Source: Novosphingobium sp. PC22D (GTDB taxonomy: Bacteria > Pseudomonadota > Alphaproteobacteria > Sphingomonadales > Sphingomonadaceae). Taken from it: 64,000 nt of DNA. Under the pieces are notes generated by a model that was given only the letters and a program-made list of their open reading frames with translations, ran no database searches and was not told where the DNA came from. The position numbers were made by a program, and so were the translations under genes. The stretch covers positions 558,001 to 622,000 of the forward strand of contig NZ_MWMO01000002.1 of the NCBI RefSeq assembly GCF_002556635.1, given 5' to 3'. Shown one piece after another: positions 51,429-59,888 of this stretch (position 1 is the stretch's first letter; every line of letters begins with the position of its first letter).

Positions 51429-52130
51429 GCCAAGATCCTCCATCCCAAAAATACTTTTGTTCTATGCCCTTGGGGCAACTCACCGGTGTTCGGGCCAGGC
51501 GCGCGCGGCGGTTCCGGCCGCCGTCCCGCCCCTGGATTCGCCCCGCGACACGAAACGATCCCGGATATTCGAATATACGAACGCTGTTCGAATATCCATT
51601 TTACTACTGCACATCGGCGGCGGGTTCAAGATGCCAGAAACATTCTCGCTACGGTCGGCCCGGTTCGCGGCGATGCCACCGCACGCGATGCCCGCGAGAC
51701 GCCGCCGCGTGGGCTGACCGACGGGCGGGCAAGACAGTGATCTGGTGATCCGTTCCCGCGACACGCGAGCCCCCTCTCCTCACGCGCGACGCCCTGTGTC
51801 GTGGCGATCACGCTCCGCCGCTCAATCGGCAGCTTTTTTAAGTTGTCTGGACTTATTTACAGATTGCCGGACTGTCAATCGCGGCGTGGCCCTCCGCCCC
51901 GCCCGACCGGCGGTTTGCATCGAATTATGCTGCATCGCGATATTTCGTAATAATCGGACGTTTCTCGGGCAAAATTCCACCTAATTCCATGTGTGAGCCG
52001 CCTTCCGGTACGGTTCGGCCCTTCCCGCCCATTGACCCCGCTGCGCTTCCCTTCCAATAAGTATGGACCTTTAAGTAGAGCCGGCAGGACCCACCTGGAC
52101 CGGCCGTGGGGACAGAGGAGCAAGGAAGCG
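51429..52130. other. 702-base intergenic region with operator
   Basis: No gene is supported. It separates the TonB receptor (leftward) from the CMD/molybdoenzyme operon (rightward). The receptor side carries the operator at 51564-51596. From about 51830 to 52070 it is AT-rich (TTTTTTAAGTTGTCTGGACT, ATTTCGTAATAATCGGACG), as for a promoter, but no sigma-70-like hexamer pair stood out clearly. Confidence 0.5.
51564..51596. promoter_or_regulatory. Palindromic operator upstream of the TonB receptor
   Basis: GATATTCGAA (51564-51573) and TTCGAATATC (51587-51596) are a perfect 10-base inverted repeat with a 13-base centre. The same layout, with the same spacing of the TTCG and CGAA elements, is found at 40281-40313. 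It is 136 bases before the receptor start. Confidence 0.65.
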
Positions 52131-52730
52131 ATGACGCGCGTGCATCTGGCATTCACACCCGACGAGTTGCCCGACACCACGAGCCCGGAGGATCGCGCCG
52201 GGTTCGAGGCCTTCATCGAGACCATGCAGCCGGCCTTCGGCGCGCCCGAAATCCCGAAGGCCGCGGCGGGCTTCGCCATCATCGCCCGCGCGCCCAAGCT
52301 CGCCTCGCTCATCGTCGGGCTCAATCAGCACATGGCCTTCGAGCTGCCCTGGACCTCGCAGCGCGCCGACTTGCGCGAGCTGATGATCCAGACGCTCAAC
52401 ATGCATTTCCAGTGCGATTTCAACTTCCAGTCGCACCTCGCCAAGGCCGAGCAGCGCTACGGCCTGCCAGTCGAGCTGCAGGCCGCCATTCCCTACTGGA
52501 AGGTGAGCAACATCTTCACCGAGGAACAGCGCCTGGTGATCGAATTCACCCTTGCCGCGGCCTCCGGCACGGTCAGCGACGAGCTGTTCGCGCGCGTCGT
52601 CGACCAGTTCGGCGAGGCGGGCGCGACCGAGTTCACCTTCGGCGTTGCCTGGTGGTCGTTCTGGGCGATCCTGGTCGGCGCGATCGGCCCGCAGCACGAC
52701 TTCGGGTACCGGACCGACCAAGCGGACTGA
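52131..52730 (+). CDS. Carboxymuconolactone decarboxylase family protein
   Basis: The protein has 199 residues from ATG 52131, after GAGGAGCAAGGA. The CMD/AhpD-like helical core reads KAAAGFAIIARAPKLASLIV, then LRELMIQTLNMHFQCDFNFQ and SHLAKAEQRYGLPVE. A lone Cys (FQCDF) stands where AhpD has CxxC, so peroxidase activity is unlikely. It is a cousin of the protein at 35087. The molybdoenzyme gene starts 6 bases after its stop, so the two are one operon and are perhaps successive enzymes. Confidence 0.85.
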   Translation: MTRVHLAFTPDELPDTTSPEDRAGFEAFIETMQPAFGAPEIPKAAAGFAIIARAPKLASLIVGLNQHMAFELPWTSQRADLRELMIQTLNMHFQCDFNFQSHLAKAEQRYGLPVELQAAIPYWKVSNIFTEEQRLVIEFTLAAASGTVSDELFARVVDQFGEAGATEFTFGVAWWSFWAILVGAIGPQHDFGYRTDQAD

Positions 52731-52736
52731 GCGCGC

Positions 52737-54896
52737 ATGGCGACGACAATCTGCCGGTCGTGCAACGCTTTCTGTCCGATCGACGTGACGGTCGAGGGTG
52801 GACGCGCGGTCAAGGTCGAGGGCAATCGCCGCGCGCCGATCTATCACGGCTACACCTGTCCGAAAGGCCGCGCGCTGCCTGAGCTGCATCGCCATCCCGA
52901 GCGGCTCTCGCGCTCGCTGAAAAAGCAGCCCGACGGTGCGTTCGTCGAGATTTCCAGCGAGGATCTCATCGGCGAGCTGGCCGACCGGCTCGGCACGATC
53001 ATCGACCGCCACGGCCCGCGCGCGGTCGCCGCCTATCTTTCGGGCGGGGTGATCGAGCAGCCGGCGGCGTCGGCGCTGATGATCTCGTTCCTCGAGGCGA
53101 TCGGCTCGCCGATGCTGTTCTCGGCCTCGACCATCGACCAGCCCGGCATGACCATCGGCTATGCGCTGCACGGACGCTGGAGCGGCGGCCGCACCCGGCC
53201 CGAGGCGCGCGACGTCAGCGTGATCGTCGGCGGCAATCCGATCAATTCGAAGCAGTACCTGCCGCAGAATCCCGGCATGCAGATCAAGCGCATGCGCCGC
53301 GCGGGCGGCAAACTGGTCGTGATCGACCCGCGCCGCACCGAGACCGCGCGGCTGGCCGACATCCACCTCCAGCCGATCCCCGGCGAGGACCCGACGATCC
53401 TCGCCGGCCTTGCCCACCTCATGATTCGCGAGGGTCATGCGAACAGCGCCTTCATCGCGGCCAACGCCGCCGGCTTCGAGGCGCTGGCGCAGGCCGTGGC
53501 CCCGTTCACGCCCGCCTACGTCGCCGCGCGCGCGGGCATCGAGGAGGGCGACTTGCGGTCCGTGGCCCGCGTGCTGGGCGAGGCGCGCACCGGCGACGTC
53601 GCTCTGGGCACCGGGCCGAGCATGGCGACGCGCGGCATCCTGTCCAGCTATCTCGCCTTGTGCCTCAACACCTTGCGCGGGTTCTGGGCGGCCGAAGGCG
53701 AGGAGGCGATGCACCCCAGCGTGCTGCTTCCGCCGCGCGAATTCCGCGCCCAGCCGGTCGCGCCCTATCCCGCCTGGGGCTTCGGTGAGAAGACGCGGAT
53801 CAGGGGCTTCGAGCCGACTCCCGCCGGCATGCCGCTCGCCGCGCTGCCCGGCGAGATCCTGACTCCCGGCGATGGCCAGGTCCGCGCGCTGTTCCTCCAC
53901 GGCGGCGCGGTGCAGAGCTGGCCGCAGTCGGGCCGCACGCGCGAGGCGCTCGCCGCGCTCGACCTGCTCGTGATCCACGACGTGGTGCTTTCGCCGACCG
54001 CGCGGCTGGCCGACTACGTGATCGCGACGAAGATGCAGCTCGAACTCCCGGCGATCACCGTGCTCAACGAGATCATCGCCAATTCGGGCCATGCCGGCTA
54101 CGGCACCGCCGATCCCTTCGCCTTCTGCGGCCCGGCGGTTGTCGCGCCGCCCGAGGGCGCCGATCTGGTCGAATCGTGGCAGACCTATTACCGTGTGGCG
54201 CAGCGGCTCGGCCTGCCGCTCAGGCTCACCAACTGGCGCGCGGCCTCGGACAGCCGCCCCGAACTCGACATGACCCGCGAGCCGACGACCATGGACATCT
54301 ACGCGATGATGTGCGCGGGCTCGGCCGCGCCGATCGACGCGGTTCGCAGCCATCGTGACGGCCATGTCTACGAGCACCTGCGCCGCTTCGTGGGCCCGCG
54401 CGATCCCGATTGCGCCGACCGGCTCGAACTCGCCGATGCCGACATGCTCGCCGAACTGGCGAAGGTCGCCGCCGAGAACCCGGCCGGGCGTCGCGGCACC
54501 GATGCTCGGTTCGCCTTCCAGCTCATCCCCAGCCGCCTGCAGAACGCGACCAACACCTTCGTCAAGGCGCGCGGCGCGCTGAGGCGCAGCTACAATCCCG
54601 CGTTCATGAACGGCGCGGACATGGCCGATCTCGGCCTGTCGAGCGGCGACGAAGTGCGCATCCGCTCGCGCCACGGGCAGGTCCGCGCGATCGTCGAGGA
54701 GGACGCGGGGCTGCGCCGCAAGGTCGTGGCGATGATGCACGGGTTCGGCCGCGCACCCGACGACGACCCGCGCCGCCACGGCACCAACGTCAACCACCTC
54801 ACCGCGTGGGACGACGACTTCGAACCGCACACCGGCATGCCGCGCATGGGCGCGCTGCCGGTGGCGATCACGCCTGCCGTGCCGCGCGCGCGGTGA
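52737..54896 (+). CDS. Molybdopterin-dependent oxidoreductase (DMSO reductase family)
   Basis: The protein has 719 residues. The N-terminal Fe-S motif is CRSCNAFCPIDV with a fourth Cys in HGYTCPKGRAL, a C-x2-C-x3-C-x(n)-C 4Fe-4S site. The bis-pterin-guanine-dinucleotide fold follows, with PRAVAAYLSGGVIEQPAASA, VSVIVGGNPINSKQYLPQNP, KLVVIDPRRTETARLADIHL, and a C-terminal domain IPSRLQNATNTFVK, MADLGLSSGDEVRIRSRHGQ, DDDPRRHGTNVNHLTAWDDD. There is no Tat signal, so it should be cytoplasmic. No partner electron-transfer subunit is adjacent. The substrate is unknown; in this catabolic setting a hydroxylase or formate/aldehyde-type reaction is possible. It is in an operon with the CMD protein and the following SnoaL protein. 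Confidence 0.9.
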   Translation: MATTICRSCNAFCPIDVTVEGGRAVKVEGNRRAPIYHGYTCPKGRALPELHRHPERLSRSLKKQPDGAFVEISSEDLIGELADRLGTIIDRHGPRAVAAYLSGGVIEQPAASALMISFLEAIGSPMLFSASTIDQPGMTIGYALHGRWSGGRTRPEARDVSVIVGGNPINSKQYLPQNPGMQIKRMRRAGGKLVVIDPRRTETARLADIHLQPIPGEDPTILAGLAHLMIREGHANSAFIAANAAGFEALAQAVAPFTPAYVAARAGIEEGDLRSVARVLGEARTGDVALGTGPSMATRGILSSYLALCLNTLRGFWAAEGEEAMHPSVLLPPREFRAQPVAPYPAWGFGEKTRIRGFEPTPAGMPLAALPGEILTPGDGQVRALFLHGGAVQSWPQSGRTREALAALDLLVIHDVVLSPTARLADYVIATKMQLELPAITVLNEIIANSGHAGYGTADPFAFCGPAVVAPPEGADLVESWQTYYRVAQRLGLPLRLTNWRAASDSRPELDMTREPTTMDIYAMMCAGSAAPIDAVRSHRDGHVYEHLRRFVGPRDPDCADRLELADADMLAELAKVAAENPAGRRGTDARFAFQLIPSRLQNATNTFVKARGALRRSYNPAFMNGADMADLGLSSGDEVRIRSRHGQVRAIVEEDAGLRRKVVAMMHGFGRAPDDDPRRHGTNVNHLTAWDDDFEPHTGMPRMGALPVAITPAVPRAR

Positions 54897-54918
54897 TCCT
54901 CTTCTTCCGGGGAAGCGA

Positions 54919-55323
54919 ATGACCAGTCAGGAACAAGCCAATATCGCGCTCGTAAAACGGTTCTACCAGTACCTCGAGGACGGAGACCGCGACGGCGCCT
55001 ATGCCAACGTGATCGACCCGGACTGCGAGTTGCACGAATGCGCCGCCCTGCCCTACGGCGGCGTCTACAAGGGCCGCGAGCGCATGAAGGCGGTGCTTCA
55101 AGGCGTGATGGCGGGATTCGACGAGTTCACATGCGAAATCCGCAACTATCTGGCGGGCGGCGACGAAGTGGTGTGCCACCTGCTGCTTTCCGGCGTCGGG
55201 CGCGAAAGCCGCAAGCCCTTCACCGTGCCGGTGATGGAGCTGTGGCGCATCCGCGACGGCAAGGTCGTGGAACTGCGCCCCTTCCTGTTCGAACCCGACG
55301 CGATCGCCGGCGTGCTGGCGTAA
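54919..55323 (+). CDS. SnoaL-like NTF2-fold protein
   Basis: The protein has 134 residues. The SnoaL pattern is clear: NIALVKRFYQYLEDGDRDGA, YANVIDPDCELHECAALPYG, GVYKGRERMKAVLQGVMAGF, EVVCHLLLSGVG, and a final MELWRIRDGKVVELRPFLFE. It is closest in layout to the ketosteroid isomerase-like SnoaL group (ligand-binding cone with conserved His/Asp). It starts 22 bases after the molybdoenzyme stop and ends the operon. It is a probable small enzyme of the same pathway. Confidence 0.85.
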   Translation: MTSQEQANIALVKRFYQYLEDGDRDGAYANVIDPDCELHECAALPYGGVYKGRERMKAVLQGVMAGFDEFTCEIRNYLAGGDEVVCHLLLSGVGRESRKPFTVPVMELWRIRDGKVVELRPFLFEPDAIAGVLA

Positions 55324-55342
55324 CCGCGCCGGGCCGCGCGCC

Positions 55343-56137
55343 TCAGCCGGGGTGCTTGGCTTCGGCGCGGTGGAGGTTGACCTCGTAGCGGAAGCGCGAG
55401 GCCGGGTAGGTCTCGTGCGCGGCTTCGACGACCTTGCCGCTTGCCGTCTTGAACGCGCGGCGCACGACCACGGCCGGCGAGCCGGGCTCGACCTCAAGCA
55501 TCTTCGCCAGCTTGCCCGTCACCAGTTCGGCCGAGATATCCTGTGTCAGTTCGACGATCATCGACCCGAACATGTCCTCGATCAGCTTGAACACCGGCCC
55601 CGGATGCGAGGGGACCAGGCGGCTGATCGCGGCATAGTCCCGGTGCACGTAGAGCTCGACCCGGCATTCGGGATGCCGCGCGCCGTGCGTGCGCGAAAGC
55701 CCGCGAATCGCCAGCCAGTCCTCGTCGGGCGCGGTGCCGATCCAGGATGCGAGGTCCTTGTGCATCTTGCGCAGCTCCACCGCTTCGATCGCGAAGTCCC
55801 AGTTCAGCGCGTAGGCCCGGAAATCGTTGAGCGACATGGCGTGCATGAAGTTCGAGTTGGACGATTGCGGCGGCAGCACGCGCGTTCCCGAACCCCGCCG
55901 CGAGAGAATCAGCTTTTCCTCGCGCAGCTTGCGCAGCGCCTCGCGCACGGTGTTGCGGCTGACGCCGAAGGTCCGCGCGAGCTGCGCTTCGGCGGGAAGA
56001 TAGGAACCCACCGGATAGCGGCCGGCGAAGATCGCATCCTTGAGCGCACGCGCGATCTCGAGATAGGCCGGCAGGTCCGCCGCCCCGCTTGCAAATGGCG
56101 CCTCGTCCGTCGGCACGCCGGCACCTTTCGCGCTCAT
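55343..56137 (-). CDS. GntR/HutC-family transcriptional regulator
   Basis: The protein has 264 residues from ATG 56137; the frame is open further upstream but without family sequence. The GntR winged helix (about 22-90) reads YLEIARALKDAIFAGRYPVG, SYLPAEAQLARTFGVSRNTV, REALRKLREEKLILSRRGSG. The UTRA effector domain (about 105-255) has WLAIRGLSRTHGARHPECRV, ELYVHRDYAAISRLVPSHPG and VVVRRAFKTASGKVVEAAHE. HutC-type regulators bind small acids or sugars and palindromic DNA. It is convergent with the molybdoenzyme operon. It is one of two candidates for the operator shared at 40281 and 51564. Confidence 0.92.
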   Translation of the reverse strand: MSAKGAGVPTDEAPFASGAADLPAYLEIARALKDAIFAGRYPVGSYLPAEAQLARTFGVSRNTVREALRKLREEKLILSRRGSGTRVLPPQSSNSNFMHAMSLNDFRAYALNWDFAIEAVELRKMHKDLASWIGTAPDEDWLAIRGLSRTHGARHPECRVELYVHRDYAAISRLVPSHPGPVFKLIEDMFGSMIVELTQDISAELVTGKLAKMLEVEPGSPAVVVRRAFKTASGKVVEAAHETYPASRFRYEVNLHRAEAKHPG

Positions 56138-56673
56138 GCCGCCGCCGTCATCGGACGGGCGGCCGGTCGGTGCGGTTCCATCGTCAACTCGGGTCTCCTG
56201 TCCGGCGTCGCCGCCCTCGCGATGAGCCCAGCCTTTTGCAATGGAACAACCCACAGAACAACTGGAGAAGCCGATCGGCGCTTCGCCGACCCGATCTCTC
56301 CGCCAGGCCGCGCGTCTCAAGCGATTTTTCCGCGGCCGGCGCAAACCCGGAGCGCATCCGGGCGCGACAAGCGGCATGGATATTTCGTGCCCGGCGATCG
56401 TGCGAATCCGCCGCAGTGCAGCGAACCTCGCCGATTCGCGGGCAACGGTCCTGTCTCGGCCATGCCCCGGCGCGAAAAAAGGCCCGGACGCGAGCGCCCG
56501 GGCCTTGGAAGTTTGGGAGAGGATGCCTGAAAGGCAGGGTCTTTGTCTCAGGCCCTGCCCGATTCCGCAAGTGCGAAGAACTCATGCGGCAGTGCAAAAA
56601 CCGTGTTTGCCCTGCTTATCCCTGCAATTTCAGGCGATTGCGGGGCACGGAACGGGAGGCGAGGCGCGGTTTT
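56138..56673. other. 536-base intergenic region with hairpins
   Basis: No gene is supported. Apart from the strong terminator at 56479-56506, a second hairpin (GGCAGGG/CCCTGCC, about 56533-56559) lies before it in the minus-strand direction. On the plus strand a TTTGGGAGAGGATG resembles the leader of TonB-receptor genes but no receptor follows, so it may be a remnant. An untranslated tail of the dioxygenase mRNA or a 3'-derived small RNA is possible. Confidence 0.45.
56479..56506 (-). terminator. Intrinsic terminator
   Basis: AAGGCCCGG (56479-56487) and CCGGGCCTT (56498-56506) form a 9-pair stem with a 10-base loop. On the minus strand it is followed by TTTTTT including the stem end. It lies 168 bases after the extradiol dioxygenase stop, so a long 3' untranslated region or a small RNA ends here. 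Confidence 0.75.
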
Positions 56674-57495
56674 TCAGGCAGCGGCAGCCGGCAGGGCCTC
56701 CGCCGGCACCAGCGCCGGGTCGCCGTAGAGCACCGAGGTCATCGACAACGCGCCGTCGATCGTGTCGCTGAACACGGTCACGCCATCGCCGGGCAGCCGG
56801 GCGCCGGCGGCATAAAGCAGCGGCAGGTAGTGCTCGCCCGAGTTGATCGCGGCGGCGGCAGCGCGATCGTCGGCGGCGAACTCGGTCAGCGCCGCCTCGT
56901 CACCCGCGACGAGCGCGGCGTTGATCCGCTGCTGGAAGTCCACCGCCCACTCGGGCCGCGTCCCCGCACTCGCGCGCCACAGCGCGAGGTTGTGGACCAC
57001 GTTGCCGCTGCCGACGATCAGCACGCCCTCGTCACGCAGCGGCGCGAGCTTGCGGCCGAGCGCGAGGTGCCCGGCGGGATCGAGCGCGCGGTCGAGGCTC
57101 ATCGCCACGAGCGGGACGTCGGCCTCGGGGAACATCGGCTGGACCACGCCCCAGGCGCCGTGATCGAAGCCCCAGTCCGCGTCCGCCGCGACGTGCCCGG
57201 CACCGAGCAGGTCGGCGACGCGCCCCTCGAGCCAGGCCGAGCCCGGCGCGCGGTACCGCATCGCGTAAAGCTCCTCGGGAAAACCCCGGAAATCGTGGAT
57301 CGTGCGCGGCGCGGCGCCGGTGGTCACGTGCGTGCGCCCGCGCGTCTCCCAGTGCGCGCTCACCGCGAGGATCGCTCTGGGGCGCGGCAGCGCGCGGCCG
57401 AGCCCGATCATCGCGCGCCGCTCGGGCACATCTGAAATCACGGTCATCGGCGAACCGTGGCCGATGAACAGGGCGGGCATGCGCTTGGTCGTCAT
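56674..57495 (-). CDS. DODA-type (class III) extradiol dioxygenase
   Basis: The protein has 273 residues from ATG 57495. Metal ligands of the LigB/YgiD/DODA family are visible: His in ALFIGHGSPM, His in ILAVSAHWETRG, catalytic His in DWGFDHGAWGVVQPMFP, and His in IVGSGNVVHNLALW. YgiD-like members (with Zn or Fe) open catecholic rings such as DOPA. The length equals that of YgiD, so it may be a housekeeping type rather than part of the catabolic cluster. It is a single gene, 62 bases after gatB's 3' end, transcribed in the same direction as the preceding GntR gene. Confidence 0.9.
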   Translation of the reverse strand: MTTKRMPALFIGHGSPMTVISDVPERRAMIGLGRALPRPRAILAVSAHWETRGRTHVTTGAAPRTIHDFRGFPEELYAMRYRAPGSAWLEGRVADLLGAGHVAADADWGFDHGAWGVVQPMFPEADVPLVAMSLDRALDPAGHLALGRKLAPLRDEGVLIVGSGNVVHNLALWRASAGTRPEWAVDFQQRINAALVAGDEAALTEFAADDRAAAAAINSGEHYLPLLYAAGARLPGDGVTVFSDTIDGALSMTSVLYGDPALVPAEALPAAAA

Positions 57496-57557
57496 GCCGC
57501 CAGAGATGGGATTCGCCCGGCCCGAGGGCAATTGCGATTAGCGCGCGCCCGCTTGCG

Positions 57558-59054
57558 TCAGCCCAGCTTCTGCTTGAGCAGTTCGTTCACCACCTGCGGA
57601 TTGGCCTTGCCCTGCATCGCCTTCATCGTCTGGCCGACGAAGAAGCCGAACAGCGCCTGCTTGCCGCCCTTGTACTGCTCGACCTTGTCGGCGTTGTCGG
57701 CGAGAACCTTGTCCACCGCCGCCTCGATCGCGCCGGTGTCCGAGGTCTGCTTGAGCCCTTCGCGCTCGACGATCGCGCCTGCCGTATCACCCGTCTCGAG
57801 CATCTTTTCGAGCACCTGCTTGGCGATCGAACCGGAGATCGTTCCGTCGGCCACGAGCGCAAGCAGTTCGCCGCCTTTCTCGGGGGTTATCGGCGATTCC
57901 TCAAGCGAGACGCCCAGCTTGTTGAGCGCGCCGAACAGTTCGGAGGTGAGCCAGTTCGCCGCCTGCTTGGCGACCTCGGCGGGCTGCTTGCCCGCCTTGC
58001 TCGCGGTCTGCGCGAGCAGCAGTTCGAACCAGCGCGCGGTATCGACATCTGCGGTCAGCACGCCCGCGTTGTAGGCCGACAAGCCCAGCTCGTTCTCGTA
58101 CCGATGCCGCTTGGCGTCGGGCAGCTCGGGCAGCGAGTTGCGGCAATCCTCGAGGAAGGCGTCGTCGAGTTCGAGCGGCAGCAGATCGGGATCGGGGAAG
58201 TAGCGGTAGTCGTGCGCGTCTTCCTTCGACCGCATCGAACGCGTGGTGCCGGTGCCGGGGTCGAACAGCCGGGTTTCCTGCACCACCGTGCCGCCGCCCT
58301 CGATGACGTCGACCTGACGGCTCGCCTCGTGCTCGATCGTCTGCATGACGAAGCGCACCGAGTTGACGTTCTTGGTCTCGGTCCGCGTGCCGAACGGTTC
58401 GCCCGGGCGGCGCACCGAGACGTTGACGTCGCAGCGCATCGAGCCCTGATCCATGTTGCCGTCGCACGAGCCGACGTAGCGCAGGATGCTCCTGAGCTTC
58501 GAGACGTAAGCCCCTGCCTCGGCGGGCGAACGCATGTCGGGCCGCGAGACGATCTCCATCAGCGCCACGCCCGAGCGATTGAGGTCGACATAGCTCATCG
58601 TCGGGTGCTGGTCGTGCATCAGCTTGCCCGCGTCCTGCTCGACGTGGATGCGCTCGATGCCGATGGTCTTGGTCGAGCCTTCGGGGTCCTTGTCGTCGAG
58701 CACGATCTCGATCCGGCCCTCGCCCACCAGCGGGTGGTAGAGCTGGCTGATCTGGTAGCCCTGCGGCAGATCGGCGTAGAAGTAGTTCTTGCGGTCGAAC
58801 CGGCTCCACTTGTTGATCTGGGCGTCGATCGCCATGCCGGTACGCACCGCCTGACGGATGCATTCGCGGTTGGGCACCGGGAGCATGCCCGGCATCGCCG
58901 CGTCGACGAGGCTGACCTGCGAATTGGGCTCCGCCCCGAACGCGGTCGCCGAGCCCGAGAAGAGCTTGGACTGGCTGGTGACCTGCGCATGGACCTCGAG
59001 GCCGATCACGACCTCCCACTCGCCCGTGGCACCCTGGATGCGATAGTTGCTCAT
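57558..59054 (-). CDS. gatB: Asp/Glu-tRNA(Asn/Gln) amidotransferase subunit B
   Basis: The protein has 498 residues of the usual length. It begins [20 protein letters not shown], then [20 protein letters not shown]. The kinase-like cradle carries [30 protein letters not shown] and [40 protein letters not shown]. The helical and YqeY tail ends with [20 protein letters not shown]. With GatA and GatC it converts misacylated Glu-tRNA(Gln) and Asp-tRNA(Asn). Its start overlaps the higA stop (ATGA). A divergent partial copy of its first 46 bases lies at 59384-59429. Confidence 0.97.
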   Translation of the reverse strand: MSNYRIQGATGEWEVVIGLEVHAQVTSQSKLFSGSATAFGAEPNSQVSLVDAAMPGMLPVPNRECIRQAVRTGMAIDAQINKWSRFDRKNYFYADLPQGYQISQLYHPLVGEGRIEIVLDDKDPEGSTKTIGIERIHVEQDAGKLMHDQHPTMSYVDLNRSGVALMEIVSRPDMRSPAEAGAYVSKLRSILRYVGSCDGNMDQGSMRCDVNVSVRRPGEPFGTRTETKNVNSVRFVMQTIEHEASRQVDVIEGGGTVVQETRLFDPGTGTTRSMRSKEDAHDYRYFPDPDLLPLELDDAFLEDCRNSLPELPDAKRHRYENELGLSAYNAGVLTADVDTARWFELLLAQTASKAGKQPAEVAKQAANWLTSELFGALNKLGVSLEESPITPEKGGELLALVADGTISGSIAKQVLEKMLETGDTAGAIVEREGLKQTSDTGAIEAAVDKVLADNADKVEQYKGGKQALFGFFVGQTMKAMQGKANPQVVNELLKQKLG

Positions 59055-59347
59055 GCTGCCTCCACACGCGGCAGGACCTCACGTTCGATCTGCTTGGCGA
59101 GCTTTGCCTTCGCCAGCGACAGATCGTGTGCCTGCTGAAGATTAAGCCAGAAACGGGCGCTGGTTCCGAAATAGCGGCCCAGCCGCATCGCGGTGTCGGC
59201 CGTCACCGCGCGATTGTCCTTCAATATGGCGGTGATGCGATTGGACGGCACCCGCAGCGCCAGCGCGAGCGCGTTGGCCGAGAGGCCCAGAGGCGCCATG
59301 AATTCCTCGCGCAGCATTTCGCCGGGCGAGGTCGTGATGCGCTCCAT
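59051..59347 (-). CDS. higA: Orphan HigA-type antitoxin (HTH XRE)
   Basis: The protein has 98 residues from ATG 59347. The HigA family signature is complete: [78 protein letters not shown]. The family pairs with a RelE-like HigB toxin encoded just upstream, ending in DVEIVDYH. Here only those last eight codons survive, fused to a duplicated gatB start (59364-59429). So the toxin is lost and the antitoxin remains, coupled by overlap to gatB. It may now act only as a repressor of the gat operon or of other operons. Confidence 0.9.
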   Translation of the reverse strand: MERITTSPGEMLREEFMAPLGLSANALALALRVPSNRITAILKDNRAVTADTAMRLGRYFGTSARFWLNLQQAHDLSLAKAKLAKQIEREVLPRVEAA

Positions 59348-59363
59348 CGCACCGTTACCCTCG

Positions 59364-59429
59364 TCAATGGTAGTCGACGATTTCGACATCCCACTCACCC
59401 GTAGCACCCTGGATGGGATAATTGCTCAT
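59364..59429 (-). pseudogene. Chimeric remnant: gatB 5' end joined to higB 3' end
   Basis: This 21-codon frame runs from ATG 59429 to TGA 59364. Codons 1-13 encode [13 protein letters not shown], nearly the same as the gatB start ([13 protein letters not shown]). The last eight encode DVEIVDYH, the C-terminus typical of HigB toxins. The 46 bases 59384-59429 match 59009-59054 at 41 positions. The start overlaps the stop of the membrane protein gene (ATGA), as gatB's own start overlaps higA. Confidence 0.82.
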
Positions 59430-59887
59430 ATCTTTTCCTGTTCCAACTCCGAGACGTCCGGTCCAACCGAAGGCTGGTGACTATGATTGGCAAGCAGTGC
59501 CAAAATGACGAATGCGACTAGCCAGCCGTACAAAACGCCCTCAATCAAGCTCACATTCTTAGAGATCGACGCCAAAACCGGCGCAAAAATCCAAACCAAA
59601 CAACTGTTGACTATTATGATAACAACAGTCCGCAAAGCGCGACGCTGAGTAATTGATTCCCACACAAGCTCCATCAGGCTATAGAAAAGACTCATGCCGA
59701 TTATGGAACCGGCAATGGAGAGCGTAGTCGATCCATCGTCAGGCAGTTTTCCAGCATTAACTCCAATCACCGCACTTAGAATGGTCAGCGAAACTACTGG
59801 TACGACGATCCTAGCAAGGTCAGGGCCTGAGATCGTAGGTTGCCGCTCAAAGACAGCCCCATACATCCGTTGGAATCTGACCTCCAT
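59426..59887 (-). CDS. Membrane protein of relatively AT-rich composition, unknown
   Basis: The protein has 153 residues from ATG 59887, just after the gatA stop. Four hydrophobic segments are visible: IVVPVVSLTILSAVIGVNAG, LSIAGSIIGMSLFYSLMELV, LRTVVIIIVNSCLVWIFAPV and VLYGWLVAFVILALLANHSH. The C-terminus SELEQEKI is acidic and cytoplasmic. No family was recognised. Base composition (about half A+T) and codon use differ from the genes around it, which suggests acquisition together with the higBA remnant. Its stop overlaps the duplicated gatB start. Confidence 0.7.
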   Translation of the reverse strand: MEVRFQRMYGAVFERQPTISGPDLARIVVPVVSLTILSAVIGVNAGKLPDDGSTTLSIAGSIIGMSLFYSLMELVWESITQRRALRTVVIIIVNSCLVWIFAPVLASISKNVSLIEGVLYGWLVAFVILALLANHSHQPSVGPDVSELEQEKI

Positions 59888-59888
59888 A

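Noticed and set aside
51930..51975. Third copy of the shared operator near the CMD/molybdoenzyme promoter
   Set aside because: GATATTTCGTAATA resembles part of the motif but lacks the CGAA element and the spacing; not counted.
56138..56377. Longer GntR protein starting near 56377
   Set aside because: The added 80 residues are Arg/Gly-rich without similarity to the GntR family; ATG 56137 is the sensible start.
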